64,000 nucleotides of DNA from Clostridium puniceum (GCF_002006345.1 NZ_LZZM01000098.1:23391-87390); one strand, 5' to 3'; positions 18,216 to 27,540 are shown, numbered from the stretch's first letter. The notes: generated by a model from the sequence alone, not told the origin. A program made the numbers and translations.

Positions 18216-18545
18216 ATGAATTTAGTTGATGAATATACATCTATACATAAGGGTGAAGACGTTGAATATAGATATGTATACAGACTTATAAAAAAATGTT
18301 TTAGGGGAATAACTGCATATGGAATTGAGATTGAAAGAAAAGATTATGTTGGATTGGCAAATGTAAACTTGGAAAGAGAAAGCGTAGAAGTAATTTCAGC
18401 ACATAGACATAAAGTAAAACAATTACTTATTAAGTTATATACCAATAAAGTATCTCCATATCATTTAATTGATCTTGTAGGTAGTTATGTAGATGAGTAC
18501 GCTTATGAATTTGATAGTGGAATGGAAGAAAAAGTTGTAAATTAA
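18216..18545 (+). CDS. Conserved clostridial protein of unknown function (possibly DUF6514)
   Basis: 109 residues, cytosolic, no signal or membrane segment, charged throughout. The block EYRYVYRLIKKCFRGITAYGIEIE followed by HRHKVKQLLIKLYTNKVSPYHLIDLVGSYVDE resembles a small family common in clostridia that I recall as DUF6514; the assignment is from memory. The start follows AAGGAGTTGAGGGG. No function can be given. It precedes acpS by 66 nt and may be read together with it. Confidence 0.7.
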   Translation: MNLVDEYTSIHKGEDVEYRYVYRLIKKCFRGITAYGIEIERKDYVGLANVNLERESVEVISAHRHKVKQLLIKLYTNKVSPYHLIDLVGSYVDEYAYEFDSGMEEKVVN

Positions 18546-18611
18546 TATAAAAGAATAGTTAAGAATTTACGCCAATGTATGGTAACATATTATTAAGAGA
18601 GGCGATAAATT

Positions 18612-18983
18612 ATGATTATTGGAATTGGAACTGATATAATAGAAATTAAGAGAATAGAAAAAGTAATAAATAGAACGAGTAGTTTTATTGAAAAATCATT
18701 TACTTATAATGAAATTGAATATTTTAAATCAAAAGGATTAAAAGGGAATGTAGTAGCTGGCAATTTTGCGGCGAAAGAGGCGATTAGTAAGGCACTTGGA
18801 ACTGGATTTAGAGGATTTGGATTAAAGGATATTGAAGTTTTAAGAGATGAACTTGGAAAACCAATTGTAAAGCTAAGTGATAAAATTTATGAATTATTAG
18901 ATGTAAAAGAATTTAATATTCATATTAGTATTTCACATAGCCAAGAAAATGCAATAGCATACGCAGTAATGGAGGTGATATAA
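18612..18983 (+). CDS. acpS: Holo-[acyl-carrier-protein] synthase
   Basis: 123 residues. IGIGTDIIEIKRIE holds the Mg-binding Asp, and GNFAAKEAISKALGTG holds the second metal/CoA-binding block; both define AcpS. It transfers 4'-phosphopantetheine from CoA to apo-ACP and possibly to DltC. The stop overlaps the next ATG by one base. acpS-nnr-GerS/YdcC-mazEF order resembles acpS-ydcC-alr-ndoAI-ndoA of Bacillus. Confidence 0.96.
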   Translation: MIIGIGTDIIEIKRIEKVINRTSSFIEKSFTYNEIEYFKSKGLKGNVVAGNFAAKEAISKALGTGFRGFGLKDIEVLRDELGKPIVKLSDKIYELLDVKEFNIHISISHSQENAIAYAVMEVI

Positions 18984-20485
18984 TGCTTCAAGTTTTTTCA
19001 GTTGAGCAGTGTAAGGAAATGGATAAACAAAGCATTATAGATATAGGAATCCCAGGAGTTATACTCATGGAAAATGCTGCAATAGGTATGTTTAAAGAAG
19101 TTGTTAATAAAGGAGAGTCATTTTTAATATTATGTGGTAAAGGGAATAATGGAGGGGACGCTCTAGCATTAGCCAGACATTTAATATTAGCAGGGAAAAA
19201 AGTAAGAGTTTATATTGTAAGTGCAGATAAAAATTATACTTCGGATTTTCAAATTAATTTCAATATATTAAAAAAATTAATTAATGAAAGAGAGCTTTTG
19301 TTTATAACATCAGAAAACGATATAAATGAGTTTCTAGCTAAAGAGCTAGAAAGTTATAATGTTATTGTAGATGGAATTTTTGGAGTTGGACTCAACAAAG
19401 ATTTGACGGGAATGTTTAAGAAAATTATAGAATATATAAATTCCTATGGAAAGTTTATAGTTTCAATTGATGTTCCATCTGGCTTAGACTGTGATTTGGG
19501 TATTGAGAGGGGAATTGCAGTACATGCTGATGTTACTTATACATTTGAAGTCGTTAAAAAAGGATTTTTAAATTATAAAGCAATTAATTGTATTGGAAAG
19601 ATGAATATATTGAAAATAGGGATACCAGAATGTATAAAAAAGGCTAATGCACGAGGTTTTTGCATTTTAGAAGAACATGAATATAAACAATTACTTCCTA
19701 AAAGAGAGGTATATGGTCACAAAGGAAGTTATGGTAGAGCACTAGTTGTAGCTGGAAGAAAGGGATTTACAGGGGCGGCTTTTATTGCAACAGAATGTAC
19801 AGTTAGAACAGGAGCAGGGTTAACCACATTAATATGTGATGAGGACGTTCAAATAGCACTAGGAAATAGATTAATAGAAGCTATGACATTAACTTGGAAG
19901 GATAATGTTATAGAACTTATAAAAAGTGCTGATTCTATTGCTTTTGGACCTGGAATTGGAACAGGAGATAGGAAAGAAAAGTTATTAGAAGAAGTTGTTA
20001 ATAATAGTAGTTGTCCAATTGTAATTGATGCAGATGGGATAACATTGCTAGGGAAAAATAAGTTCTTATTAAATAATTTAAGGGATAGAATAATTATTAC
20101 TCCACATCCAGCCGAAATGGCACGATTTTTAGGCATAACAATTGAAGAAGTGGAAGACAATAGAGTTAATATAGCAAAAGAAGTAGCTAGAAAATATGGA
20201 ATAATTGTCTTGCTAAAGGGGTACAATACTGTAATTTCAAACGGAAAAGATGTTTATATAAATCCAACTGGTAATAGTAGAATGGCGTCAGGAGGAATGG
20301 GAGATGCATTGACGGGAATAATAAATGGATTTTTGTCACAAGGAGTTAACTTAGAACAAGCAGCTCTTTTAGGTGCCTATATACATGGGAAAATAGGGGA
20401 TAGGCTGGGAAAAAAATTTTACATAGTAAATGCAAGAGATATTATAGGTGAATTGCCAAAAGAAATTAATATTATTTGTAATTAG
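18983..20485 (+). CDS. nnr: Bifunctional NAD(P)HX epimerase / ADP-dependent dehydratase
   Basis: 500 residues, a two-domain YjeF fusion. Residues 1-215 are the epimerase (GKGNNGGDALALARHL, DGIFGVGLNKDL, IDVPSGLDCD). Residues about 225-500 are the ribokinase-like dehydratase (GHKGSYGRALVVAG, AFGPGIGTG, ASGGMGDALTGIINGF). It repairs hydrated NADH and NADPH. Both catalytic domains look complete. Start and stop overlap acpS by one base, so it is translationally coupled. Confidence 0.95.
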   Translation: MLQVFSVEQCKEMDKQSIIDIGIPGVILMENAAIGMFKEVVNKGESFLILCGKGNNGGDALALARHLILAGKKVRVYIVSADKNYTSDFQINFNILKKLINERELLFITSENDINEFLAKELESYNVIVDGIFGVGLNKDLTGMFKKIIEYINSYGKFIVSIDVPSGLDCDLGIERGIAVHADVTYTFEVVKKGFLNYKAINCIGKMNILKIGIPECIKKANARGFCILEEHEYKQLLPKREVYGHKGSYGRALVVAGRKGFTGAAFIATECTVRTGAGLTTLICDEDVQIALGNRLIEAMTLTWKDNVIELIKSADSIAFGPGIGTGDRKEKLLEEVVNNSSCPIVIDADGITLLGKNKFLLNNLRDRIIITPHPAEMARFLGITIEEVEDNRVNIAKEVARKYGIIVLLKGYNTVISNGKDVYINPTGNSRMASGGMGDALTGIINGFLSQGVNLEQAALLGAYIHGKIGDRLGKKFYIVNARDIIGELPKEINIICN

Positions 20486-20553
20486 GCATAAAACTTCAAG
20501 GATTTTCATAAATAGTAGTAATTAAGTAATAAATCTTTGGAGGAATTATAAAT

Positions 20554-21177
20554 TTGAACAAAATTTCATTTAATAAAAAATTAATCATAGGTGTTCTAAT
20601 TTTTGCTCCCATATTCATTATTTCATTAGTTATTTTATTTAGGAATTTTATTAGTCCCTCAAATGAAAGTATTATTAATGAATTGAGGAATACGAAATTA
20701 TATAGCAGCAAAGTAAATTATGTATTTAAAAATTCAAAATCACAATTTGAAGAAAATACAATTCAGTATTATAGTTTTGATAAAGGAGCTAGGATAGAAT
20801 TTAAAGATGGGTACGAGAGAGTTAAAGTATATAAGGGAGGCGAAATCAAGGTAAAAGAAAATAGTGATGGGGAATATATTCTTAACAAGGATATAGATAC
20901 AATTTATCCACTAGCATTTATAGAAAATATTTTATCAAGTTTAGAAAATGCTGAAATTAAAGAGGTTAAGACTGAATGGAGTGATTCAATTTATTTGCAA
21001 GTTGATATCACATATAATAGTAATAATAAACATTTAAATAAGGCTGAGTTTTTTGTAGACAAAGATAAAGGGGTTCCAGTTTTATTAAAGATTTTAGATG
21101 ATGATAATAAAGAAAGAATAATAATAACTTATAAAGATTTTAAAAAAGAAAAAAGCCTAAGTGATAATTTGTTTTAA
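20554..21177 (+). CDS. Membrane-anchored GerS/YdcC-like protein
   Basis: 207 residues from a TTG at 20554, supported by TGGAGG (20538-20543) and no nearby ATG. One N-terminal membrane segment (about 9-29, IIGVLIFAPIFIISLVILF) is followed by an extracellular beta-rich domain of LolA-like type (KVNYVFKNSKSQ..., ...GVPVLLKIL). GerS of clostridia and YdcC of Bacillus sit at the same place after acpS. They are lipoproteins, whereas this one has no lipobox cysteine. A role in spore germination is inferred from neighbourhood and fold only. Confidence 0.65.
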   Translation: MNKISFNKKLIIGVLIFAPIFIISLVILFRNFISPSNESIINELRNTKLYSSKVNYVFKNSKSQFEENTIQYYSFDKGARIEFKDGYERVKVYKGGEIKVKENSDGEYILNKDIDTIYPLAFIENILSSLENAEIKEVKTEWSDSIYLQVDITYNSNNKHLNKAEFFVDKDKGVPVLLKILDDDNKERIIITYKDFKKEKSLSDNLF

Positions 21178-21345
21178 AAGAATAAGTTTATTAAAATTGA
21201 AATAAGGCCCGCATTAACATTAAAAATGATATACTATGTTTTAAAGAATTTATGAAGTACATACATAAGTTGTAAGAAAACTTATGATTAAGGAATCGAA
21301 AATAAATAAATATCTATAAGATGACAAATAAGTAATCTAAATCCT

Positions 21346-21375
21346 TTGACAGGTTGACATAATTTGCAATATAAT
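21346..21375 (+). promoter_or_regulatory. Promoter of mazEF
   Basis: TTGACA (21346-21351), an 18-nt spacer and TATAAT (21370-21375), both hexamers perfect, 41 nt before the antitoxin start. Confidence 0.75.
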
Positions 21376-21416
21376 CATAGTTAAGAAGAACTTTTTACTG
21401 CTATGGAGGCGAAACT

Positions 21417-21683
21417 ATGTCAATAATTAGTCTAAATAATATGAAAAACAAAAATATAAAAAGTAGTCAAATTAAAAAAAAGGATAAAATTAAAAAAAGT
21501 AGTGGAATTATGGAGAACTCGTTAATACAATATATTAACGAAGGATTTTCAGCAGATTTTGAAGAGCTGATGAAAAATGGTTATCAAGATATGGCTGAAA
21601 TAAATTTAGAATATTCTAAATTAGGTTTTGAGTATATGTTAGACGATGTTAATGAGTATGAGGCATGGATTTGCGGAGTGTGA
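21417..21683 (+). CDS. MazE/NdoAI-type antitoxin
   Basis: 88 residues. The N-terminal part (about 1-30) is lysine-rich and low in complexity; the usual ribbon-helix-helix motif is hard to see. The C-terminal part (GYQDMAEINLEYSKLGFEY, ending EYEAWICGV) matches the toxin-wrapping tail of clostridial and Bacillus EndoAI antitoxins. The gene directly precedes mazF (10-nt gap), which supports the call. The start follows TGGAGGCG. It has its own perfect-consensus promoter. Confidence 0.8.
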   Translation: MSIISLNNMKNKNIKSSQIKKKDKIKKSSGIMENSLIQYINEGFSADFEELMKNGYQDMAEINLEYSKLGFEYMLDDVNEYEAWICGV

Positions 21684-21693
21684 TTAATTAAAA

Positions 21694-22047
21694 ATGGCAA
21701 ACATTGTGGTAAAAAGAGGGGAAATTTTCTATGCGGATTTAAGTCCAGTCATAGGATCAGAACAGGGAGGTATAAGACCTGTTATTATAATACAAAATGA
21801 TATTGGGAATAGATATAGTCCGACAGTTATTGTAGCTGCAATAACATCGCAAATAAATAAAGCTAAGCTTCCTATTCATGTTGAAATTTCATCAGAAGAA
21901 TATGGATTAAATAGAGATTCTGTTGTCTTACTAGAACAGATAAGAACATTAGATAAGAGAAGATTAAAAGAAAAAATTGGACATATGACTGATGCTGACA
22001 TGAAAAAAGTTGATAAGGCGTTATTGGTTAGTTTAAATTTAAATTAA
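21694..22047 (+). CDS. mazF: MazF/NdoA mRNA interferase toxin
   Basis: 117 residues, PemK/MazF fold. [30 protein letters not shown] is the conserved N-terminus with the catalytic Arg, and [11 protein letters not shown] holds the catalytic Thr/Ser region. The C-terminus [15 protein letters not shown] is also standard. It cuts single-stranded RNA in a sequence-specific way and is neutralised by the preceding antitoxin. A strong terminator follows. In Bacillus alr precedes this pair; here alr is absent. Confidence 0.95.
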   Translation: MANIVVKRGEIFYADLSPVIGSEQGGIRPVIIIQNDIGNRYSPTVIVAAITSQINKAKLPIHVEISSEEYGLNRDSVVLLEQIRTLDKRRLKEKIGHMTDADMKKVDKALLVSLNLN

Positions 22048-22054
22048 ATAATTA

Positions 22055-22096
22055 AGGGTAGTGTAAATAATAATTTTTATTTATGCTACTCTTTTT
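22055..22096 (+). terminator. Terminator after mazF
   Basis: A 15-bp stem (AGGGTAGTGTAAATA with TATTTATGCTACTCT, three G-U pairs) followed by T5. Confidence 0.88.
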
Positions 22097-22189
22097 ATGT
22101 GTTTTAATATTCTATATGCTGGCAAAAAGGAAAAAAGTATATCACATTTATGAATAGAGTATACAAATAAAAATTTCTATGTTAGAATA

Positions 22190-22213
22190 AGTATGTTAAA
22201 AATGAAACATACT
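22190..22213 (+). promoter_or_regulatory. Inverted repeat in the transketolase leader
   Basis: AGTATGTT and AACATACT form an 8-bp perfect inverted repeat 35 nt before the start codon. It could be an operator; no regulator is recognised. Confidence 0.35.
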
Positions 22214-22247
22214 ATGAATGTGCAAATTAATAATAGGGGGTCTATTA

Positions 22248-23069
22248 ATGAATAAACAATACGAACTTGAAGAAATGTCAAAGTTAATAAGAAAAGATAT
22301 AGTATCTATGTTGACAGAATCAGCATCAGGTCATCCAGGAGGCTCTTTATCAATAGCTGATATTATGACTGTGTTATTCTTTAAAGAAATGAATATAAGC
22401 ACATCTAATCCAAAGGATCCTAATAGAGATAGATTTGTTTTATCAAAGGGTCATGCAGCACCAGCATTATATAGTGCTTTAGCTAGAAAGGGATACTTAG
22501 AAATAGATGAATTAAAAACTTTAAGGCAAACCAATTCAAGATTACAAGGTCATCCTAATATGAATGATTTACCAGGAATTGATATGTCTACAGGATCACT
22601 TGGTCAAGGGATTTCTGCTGCTGTAGGAATGGCTTTAGCAGGAAAACTTGATAAAAAAGATTACAGAGTTTATGCTATAATGGGAGATGGAGAACTTGAA
22701 GAAGGTCAAGTCTGGGAAGCAGCTATGTCAGCGGCTCACTATAAATTAGATAATTTAACTGCATTTATAGATAATAATGGATTACAAATAGATGGTAATA
22801 TAGAAGATGTAATGAATCCAGGTCCAATAGATAAAAAATTTGAAGCTTTTGGATGGAATGTTTTAAAAATTAATGGACATGATTACGATGAAATTATAAA
22901 TTCAATTTCAAAAGCAAAAGAATTTAAAGGAAAGCCAACTGCTGTTATATGTAATACTATAAAAGGTAAAGGTGTTTCATTTATGGAAAATCAAGCAGGA
23001 TGGCATGGAACAGCTCCAAGCAAAGAACAATGTGAGCAAGCATTAAAGGAAATTGGAGGAGAAAACTAA
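22248..23069 (+). CDS. Transketolase, N-terminal subunit
   Basis: 273 residues, the thiamine-diphosphate (PP) half of a split transketolase: [27 protein letters not shown] and the TPP/Mg motif [25 protein letters not shown]. With the next gene it transfers two-carbon units in the non-oxidative pentose phosphate pathway. The ATG at 22248 follows AGGGGG with 7-nt spacing; the ATG at 22218 has no site. It overlaps the next gene by one base (TAATG). Confidence 0.94.
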   Translation: MNKQYELEEMSKLIRKDIVSMLTESASGHPGGSLSIADIMTVLFFKEMNISTSNPKDPNRDRFVLSKGHAAPALYSALARKGYLEIDELKTLRQTNSRLQGHPNMNDLPGIDMSTGSLGQGISAAVGMALAGKLDKKDYRVYAIMGDGELEEGQVWEAAMSAAHYKLDNLTAFIDNNGLQIDGNIEDVMNPGPIDKKFEAFGWNVLKINGHDYDEIINSISKAKEFKGKPTAVICNTIKGKGVSFMENQAGWHGTAPSKEQCEQALKEIGGEN

Positions 23070-24013
23070 TGGGAAATAAAATAGCAACTAGAGAAGCTTA
23101 TGGTAAAGCTTTAGCAAAACTTTCGAATTTGAATGAAAATGTTGTAGTCTTAGATGCGGATTTATCAAAATCAACTAAAACGGCAGATTTTAAAGCCTTA
23201 GCACCAGAAAGATTTATAAATATGGGAATAGCAGAATCAAACATGATGGGAGTTGCAGCTGGACTTTCAACTTGTGGAAAAATTCCATTTGCTAGCACAT
23301 TTGCAATGTTTGCGGCAGGAAGAGCTTTTGAACAAATTAGAAATTCAATATGCTATCCAAAGCTAAATGTTAAGATTTGTGCAACACATGCAGGATTAAC
23401 AGTTGGAGAAGATGGAGCGACGCATCAATCAATCGAAGATATATCATTAATGAGAAGTATTCCAAACATGATAGTAATTAATCCAGCAGATGCCATAGAG
23501 ACAGAAGCTGCAATACTTGCAGTAGCAGAATATAATGGACCTTGTTATGTGAGATTAGGAAGATTAGCCGTTAGTGTTATAAATGATAATGACAACTATA
23601 AATTTGAAATTGGAAAAGGAGTAACACTAGCACAAGGTAATGATGTTACTATAGTATCAACTGGTATGATGGTTGAGCTTGCTTTGGAAGCTAAAGAAGA
23701 ATTAGCTAAAGAGGGAATTAATGCAAGAGTTATAAATATACATACAATAAAGCCTATTGATAAACAATTATTAATTAATGCAGCTAAGGAAACTGGTGCG
23801 ATAGTTACGGTAGAAGAACATAGTATAATTGGTGGCTTAGGTTCAGGAGTTGCAGAAGTTGTGACAGAAGAATATCCAATTCCTGTAGTGAAAGTGGGAA
23901 TAAAAGATACTTTTGGTGAAAGTGGAAAACCAAATGAGCTTTTAAAAGCTTATGGATTAACAACAGAAGCCATAGTAGAGCATAGTAAGAAAGCTATTTT
24001 ATTAAAAAAGTAA
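23069..24013 (+). CDS. Transketolase, C-terminal subunit
   Basis: 314 residues, the pyrimidine-binding and C-terminal domains. MGIAESNMMGVAAGLS carries the Glu that activates TPP, and THAGLTVGEDGATHQSIEDI the conserved active-site block. It works only as a complex with the preceding subunit. Split transketolases are normal in clostridia. Start-stop overlap ensures equal synthesis. Confidence 0.94.
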   Translation: MGNKIATREAYGKALAKLSNLNENVVVLDADLSKSTKTADFKALAPERFINMGIAESNMMGVAAGLSTCGKIPFASTFAMFAAGRAFEQIRNSICYPKLNVKICATHAGLTVGEDGATHQSIEDISLMRSIPNMIVINPADAIETEAAILAVAEYNGPCYVRLGRLAVSVINDNDNYKFEIGKGVTLAQGNDVTIVSTGMMVELALEAKEELAKEGINARVINIHTIKPIDKQLLINAAKETGAIVTVEEHSIIGGLGSGVAEVVTEEYPIPVVKVGIKDTFGESGKPNELLKAYGLTTEAIVEHSKKAILLKK

Positions 24014-24080
24014 TTAAATTATTAATATAAAATAGATATAAAACAATTTAAGAGTGAGTATAATAGAATATATTAAGGAC

Positions 24081-24124
24081 ACAGGATATAGAGTTATGAA
24101 ATAGCTATATATCCTGTATTTTTT
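24081..24124 (+). terminator. Terminator after transketolase
   Basis: ACAGGATATA-AG pairs with CT-TATATCCTGT, followed by a T6 run. Confidence 0.8.
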
Positions 24125-24140
24125 AATGTGAAAAAATATA

Positions 24141-24292
24141 CACCTATAAAAAGAGTGCGAAGCACAATTAAGAACATTTCACCTATAAAAAGAGTGCGAA
24201 GCACAATTAAGAACATTTCACCTATAAAAAGAGTGCGAAGCACAATTAAGAACATTTCACCTATAAAAAGAGTGCGAAGCACAATTAAGAAC
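24141..24292. repeat. Tandem array of a 39-bp unit, four copies
   Basis: Units start at 24141, 24180, 24219 and 24258; the last is 35 bp. The copies are identical by eye. Each unit contains a small hairpin GTGC-GAA-GCAC. Unit length is a multiple of three, so a reverse frame reads a 13-residue repeat, but that frame has no support as a gene. The unit resembles part of the element at 41917-42127 (ATATACAC, AAAA.GAG, hairpin, AAGAACAT). The rest of the 24293-24577 gap is AT-rich without a gene. Confidence 0.92.
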
Positions 24293-24577
24293 TTCATTCA
24301 TATATAAAAAGGAAAAAATTGATAAAGTTTAGTAATAGAGAGTATAATTGATAATGTATAAGTTATAATTGATAATTAGGGATAAAATAATTATGGAGTT
24401 TTTAAATATATTTCTAAGAAAAAACTGAGTTTTTTACACAAATTGTAAGAGTGTGTCTTGAAGGGCAGCGATTGTAAAGTGTAAATTGAAAATTAGAACA
24501 TAGTCCAACAGTTTATCTTAATTGAATAAACAAAAATAAAAAAAGAAAAACTATAAAAAAGGGGAAGGAAGATAGAT

Positions 24578-25426
24578 ATGAATTTAGAAAAATTTAAAGA
24601 GTACGTAATAATAACATTAGGAATAATATTAGTTGCACTATCAGTAGAATATTTTTATGCTCCTAATAATATTGCAGCAGGTGGAGTAACAGGAGCAGCT
24701 ATAGTGATAAATGCAGTTATGCCCAATTTGTCAATTGGAATGTTAACTTTAGTTCTAAATGTAGTTTTATTCATAGTTGCATTTGCATTTATTGATGGAA
24801 GGTTTGGAGTTAAGACAATTTATGCGAGTTTGGGATTATCTGTAATATTGTGGATTATAGAAAAGTTTTTTAATCCAATAGCTGTAACTAATGATTTAAT
24901 GATGGCTACTGTATTTGGAACATTAATTTCAGCAATTGGTATGGCATTTGTATTTAATGAAAATGCATCAACTGGAGGAACTGATATATTAGCTAAAATT
25001 TTAAATAAATTCTTTCATTTAGATATAGGAAAATCACTATTAGTAGTAGATTTTATAATAACTTTTGCAAGTATATTAGCATTTGGAATAAATGTAGGTT
25101 TATATTCTATGTTAAGTGTAATATTGCTTGGTATAGTAGTAGATAGACTTATAGAGGGACTTAATGTTTGTAAAAGTGTATTTATAATAAGTAGAAAGAA
25201 TGATGAAATAAGTAAATACATAATATACACTCTAGATAGAGGATGTACTTTTTTAAAAGGAATGGGAGCTTATACAAGTCAAGAAAATGATGTATTATAT
25301 GCAGTTATAAGTAGAAATCAATTTATAAAGTTAAAGAAATTTATAAAAGAGATAGATCCCCAAGCCTTTATAACTGTAGGAGAAGTTCATGAAGTATTAG
25401 GTGAAGGATTTAAAGATATAGATTAA
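24578..25426 (+). CDS. YitT-family membrane protein with DUF2179 domain
   Basis: 282 residues. The first 200 hold about five membrane segments, with signatures YAPNNIAAGGVTGAAIV and FNENASTGGTDILAKIL. The C-terminal soluble DUF2179 domain (about 205-280) has GCTFLKGMGAYTSQENDVLYAVISR. Family members are often annotated as possible transporters, but no substrate is known. The start follows GGGGAAGGAAG. It is monocistronic. Confidence 0.92.
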   Translation: MNLEKFKEYVIITLGIILVALSVEYFYAPNNIAAGGVTGAAIVINAVMPNLSIGMLTLVLNVVLFIVAFAFIDGRFGVKTIYASLGLSVILWIIEKFFNPIAVTNDLMMATVFGTLISAIGMAFVFNENASTGGTDILAKILNKFFHLDIGKSLLVVDFIITFASILAFGINVGLYSMLSVILLGIVVDRLIEGLNVCKSVFIISRKNDEISKYIIYTLDRGCTFLKGMGAYTSQENDVLYAVISRNQFIKLKKFIKEIDPQAFITVGEVHEVLGEGFKDID

Positions 25427-25555
25427 TTTTGGAATATTAAGGTTAATATGTAAACAATAGCTTCATAATTTAATAAAATTGTATAACATTACAAAGTATT
25501 CTTATGTTATAATTAACTTTGTAAGTTTTGCAATTTATTTGCAAGATATACGACT

Positions 25556-25610
25556 AAAGTGAAACTTTTTAAGTAAAAATTTATATTTTTAGATGAATTA
25601 AGTTTAATTT
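25556..25610 (+). repeat. Short segment resembling the start of the 9098 element
   Basis: AAAGTGAAACTTTT is identical to 9098-9111, and ATTTATATT and AGATGAA follow at matching distances. The similarity ends here. The surrounding gap (25427-25812) holds no gene; an upstream in-frame extension of ftsE from 25666 has no good start. Confidence 0.4.
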
Positions 25611-25812
25611 GTACTTTTAAAAGACTAATTACTTTTAATATGTACAATGTACTATACAAGGGCATGTGTATTTGCAGATAATAAAGGCAGCCTTAAGGTC
25701 ACAATATAATAAGATGAAGTACCAGTCTAGGCGAATTGCGTTTTTTACGAGAGCTAAAACAATGGAAGTTTTAAAATGGCTAGGCATAAGGAATATGAAG
25801 GAGTGTTTAAGT

Positions 25813-26499
25813 ATGATCGAATTTAGAGGAATATCCAAAATTTATGATAATAATGTAAAAGCATTGTCAGACATTAACATAGAAATAGAAGCAGGAGAAT
25901 TTGTGTTTTTAGTAGGACCAAGTGGATCTGGTAAATCTACATTTATAAAGATGATTTTAAAAGAGGTAGAACCTACTAATGGAAAGGTAATAGTTGGAGA
26001 GAAAGAGTTATCTATGATTACTAGAAAACAGGTTCCTTATTATAGAAGAAAGATAGGAATGGTGTTCCAAGACTTTAGATTAATACAAAATCTTAATGTA
26101 TATGAAAATGTTGCATTTGCAATGAGGGTTGTAGAAGCATCACCAAAAGATATTAGAAGAAGAGTACCAATGGTTCTGTCACTGGTTGGCTTATCTCATA
26201 AATATAAGATGTTTCCTAATGAATTATCAGGAGGAGAGCAGCAAAGAGTTTCATTAGCAAGAGCATTGGTTAATAATCCATCTGTATTAATAGCTGATGA
26301 ACCTACTGGTAATTTAGATCCAGACACAGCTCGTGAAATAATGTCATTACTTGAGGATATAAACAAAGCTGGAACCACTATTTTAATGGCTACTCATGCT
26401 AAAGAAATTGTTGACTATATGAAAAAAAGAGTTATAGCCATTGAAAAAGGTGAAATTGTCAGAGATGAAAAGAGAGGTAAGTACGAAGATGAAAATTAA
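25813..26499 (+). CDS. ftsE: Cell-division ATP-binding protein FtsE
   Basis: 228 residues, the usual FtsE length. Walker A is GPSGSGKST, the ABC signature LSGGEQQRVSLARAL, Walker B plus FtsE-specific sequence VLIADEPTGNLD and the switch His in MATHAKEI. With FtsX it drives wall hydrolases outside the membrane. The ATG at 25813 follows AAGGAG with 9-nt spacing. ftsX starts 11 nt before the ftsE stop. Confidence 0.96.
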   Translation: MIEFRGISKIYDNNVKALSDINIEIEAGEFVFLVGPSGSGKSTFIKMILKEVEPTNGKVIVGEKELSMITRKQVPYYRRKIGMVFQDFRLIQNLNVYENVAFAMRVVEASPKDIRRRVPMVLSLVGLSHKYKMFPNELSGGEQQRVSLARALVNNPSVLIADEPTGNLDPDTAREIMSLLEDINKAGTTILMATHAKEIVDYMKKRVIAIEKGEIVRDEKRGKYEDEN

Positions 26500-27370
26500 T
26501 ACTATTACACATTTTATTAAAGATGCATTTTTAAGTTTAAAGAGAAATAGAACTATCAGTATTGCTTCAATAATTACTGTTCTGATAACTTTCTTTGTTT
26601 TAGGAATATTTATGCTTGTTGCTGCTAATATCAGCAAAGGAATTAGTACAGTTCAAAATAAAGTTGAACTTAAAATTTATCTTAAAGATGATATAAAATT
26701 AATTGATCAAAGAGAAATTGAAATAAAATTAAGAGAATTTGATGGAGTTAAAGAAGTAATATATCAATCAAAGGAAGAAGAATATAATAATATAAAAGCA
26801 ACTAATGAGGGATTAGTACAGGGATATACTTTTCAAACAAATCCATTCCCGGCATCATTTACTGTTAAGCTAGAAGCGCCAGAATACGCGGCTGCTGTAA
26901 CAGACGGGATAAAGGATTTTGAAGGGATTGACACAATTGGACAACAACAAGAATTAGTTGACAAGATTATTAAAGTAGTAAATGGTATTAAGGTGATTGG
27001 AATTGGATTATTTGCTATATTAGTAGGGGTTTCAGTTTTCTTAATAATGAATACAACAAAATTAACTGTATATTCAAGAAGAAGAGAAGTTGGAATAATG
27101 AAATTTGTAGGTGCTACTGATTGGTTTATTAGATGGCCATTTGTTATAGAAGGTATGGTGATAGGGTTATTTGGAGCAACATTATCATGTGTAGTATTGT
27201 ATTTTGCTTATGATGCATTGGTAAGATGGGCTACTGGTCAGTTTTTATTTATAAGCCTTGTGCCAACAAGCTATATTTTATCAACATTATCATGGGAATT
27301 TATGCTTGGTGGAATAATAGTTGGTGGAACTGCAAGTATAATTGCCTTAAGAAAATTCTTAGTAGTATAA
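26489..27370 (+). CDS. ftsX: Cell-division membrane protein FtsX
   Basis: 293 residues. One N-terminal membrane segment (about 22-45), an extracellular domain (about 46-165; ELKIYLKDDIKL..., FPASFTVKLEAPE) and three C-terminal segments with VYSRRREVGIMKFVGATDWFIRWPFVIEG, the FtsX permease signature. The extracellular loop normally binds a coiled-coil peptidoglycan hydrolase; the protein at 808 is of that type. The ATG at 26489 follows AGAGAGGT. Confidence 0.95.
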   Translation: MKINTITHFIKDAFLSLKRNRTISIASIITVLITFFVLGIFMLVAANISKGISTVQNKVELKIYLKDDIKLIDQREIEIKLREFDGVKEVIYQSKEEEYNNIKATNEGLVQGYTFQTNPFPASFTVKLEAPEYAAAVTDGIKDFEGIDTIGQQQELVDKIIKVVNGIKVIGIGLFAILVGVSVFLIMNTTKLTVYSRRREVGIMKFVGATDWFIRWPFVIEGMVIGLFGATLSCVVLYFAYDALVRWATGQFLFISLVPTSYILSTLSWEFMLGGIIVGGTASIIALRKFLVV

Positions 27371-27460
27371 TTTTTAAAAGTAAGTACAATATAATAAGTA
27401 ATAAGAAAAATAAACTCTAACACCATGTAATATTTAAGAAAAGTCAGTATTATAATCCAT

Positions 27461-27540
27461 TTAAGGCACATAAAAAGATAATAGTTAAGATAATGTATAG
27501 TATATATCTTTGGTCTGTTATTTTATTTAATGTGCCTTAA
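27461..27540. mobile_element. MITE-like inverted-repeat element, short copy
   Basis: The ends begin TTAAGGCACAT and, inverted, ATGTGCCTTAA; the arms continue as AAAA-rich sequence up to ...CAG/CTG. The inverted right arm (TTAAGGCACATTAAATAAAA...) is close to the inverted right end of the 41917-42127 element (TTAGGCATATGAAATAAAA...). This suggests an 80-bp internally deleted member of the same family. No coding capacity. Confidence 0.55.

Noticed and set aside
24141..24292. Possible CRISPR array
   Set aside because: Units are directly adjacent and fully identical, so there are no unique spacers, and no cas genes are nearby.
24094..24297. Reverse-strand frame of 67 codons with a 13-residue repeat
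   Set aside because: It is only the tandem DNA repeat read in frame; no ribosome site, and it runs through the transketolase terminator.
25666..25812. N-terminal extension of FtsE from an upstream in-frame TTG
   Set aside because: FtsE from 25813 has the normal length and a proper ribosome site; the extension shows no conserved sequence.
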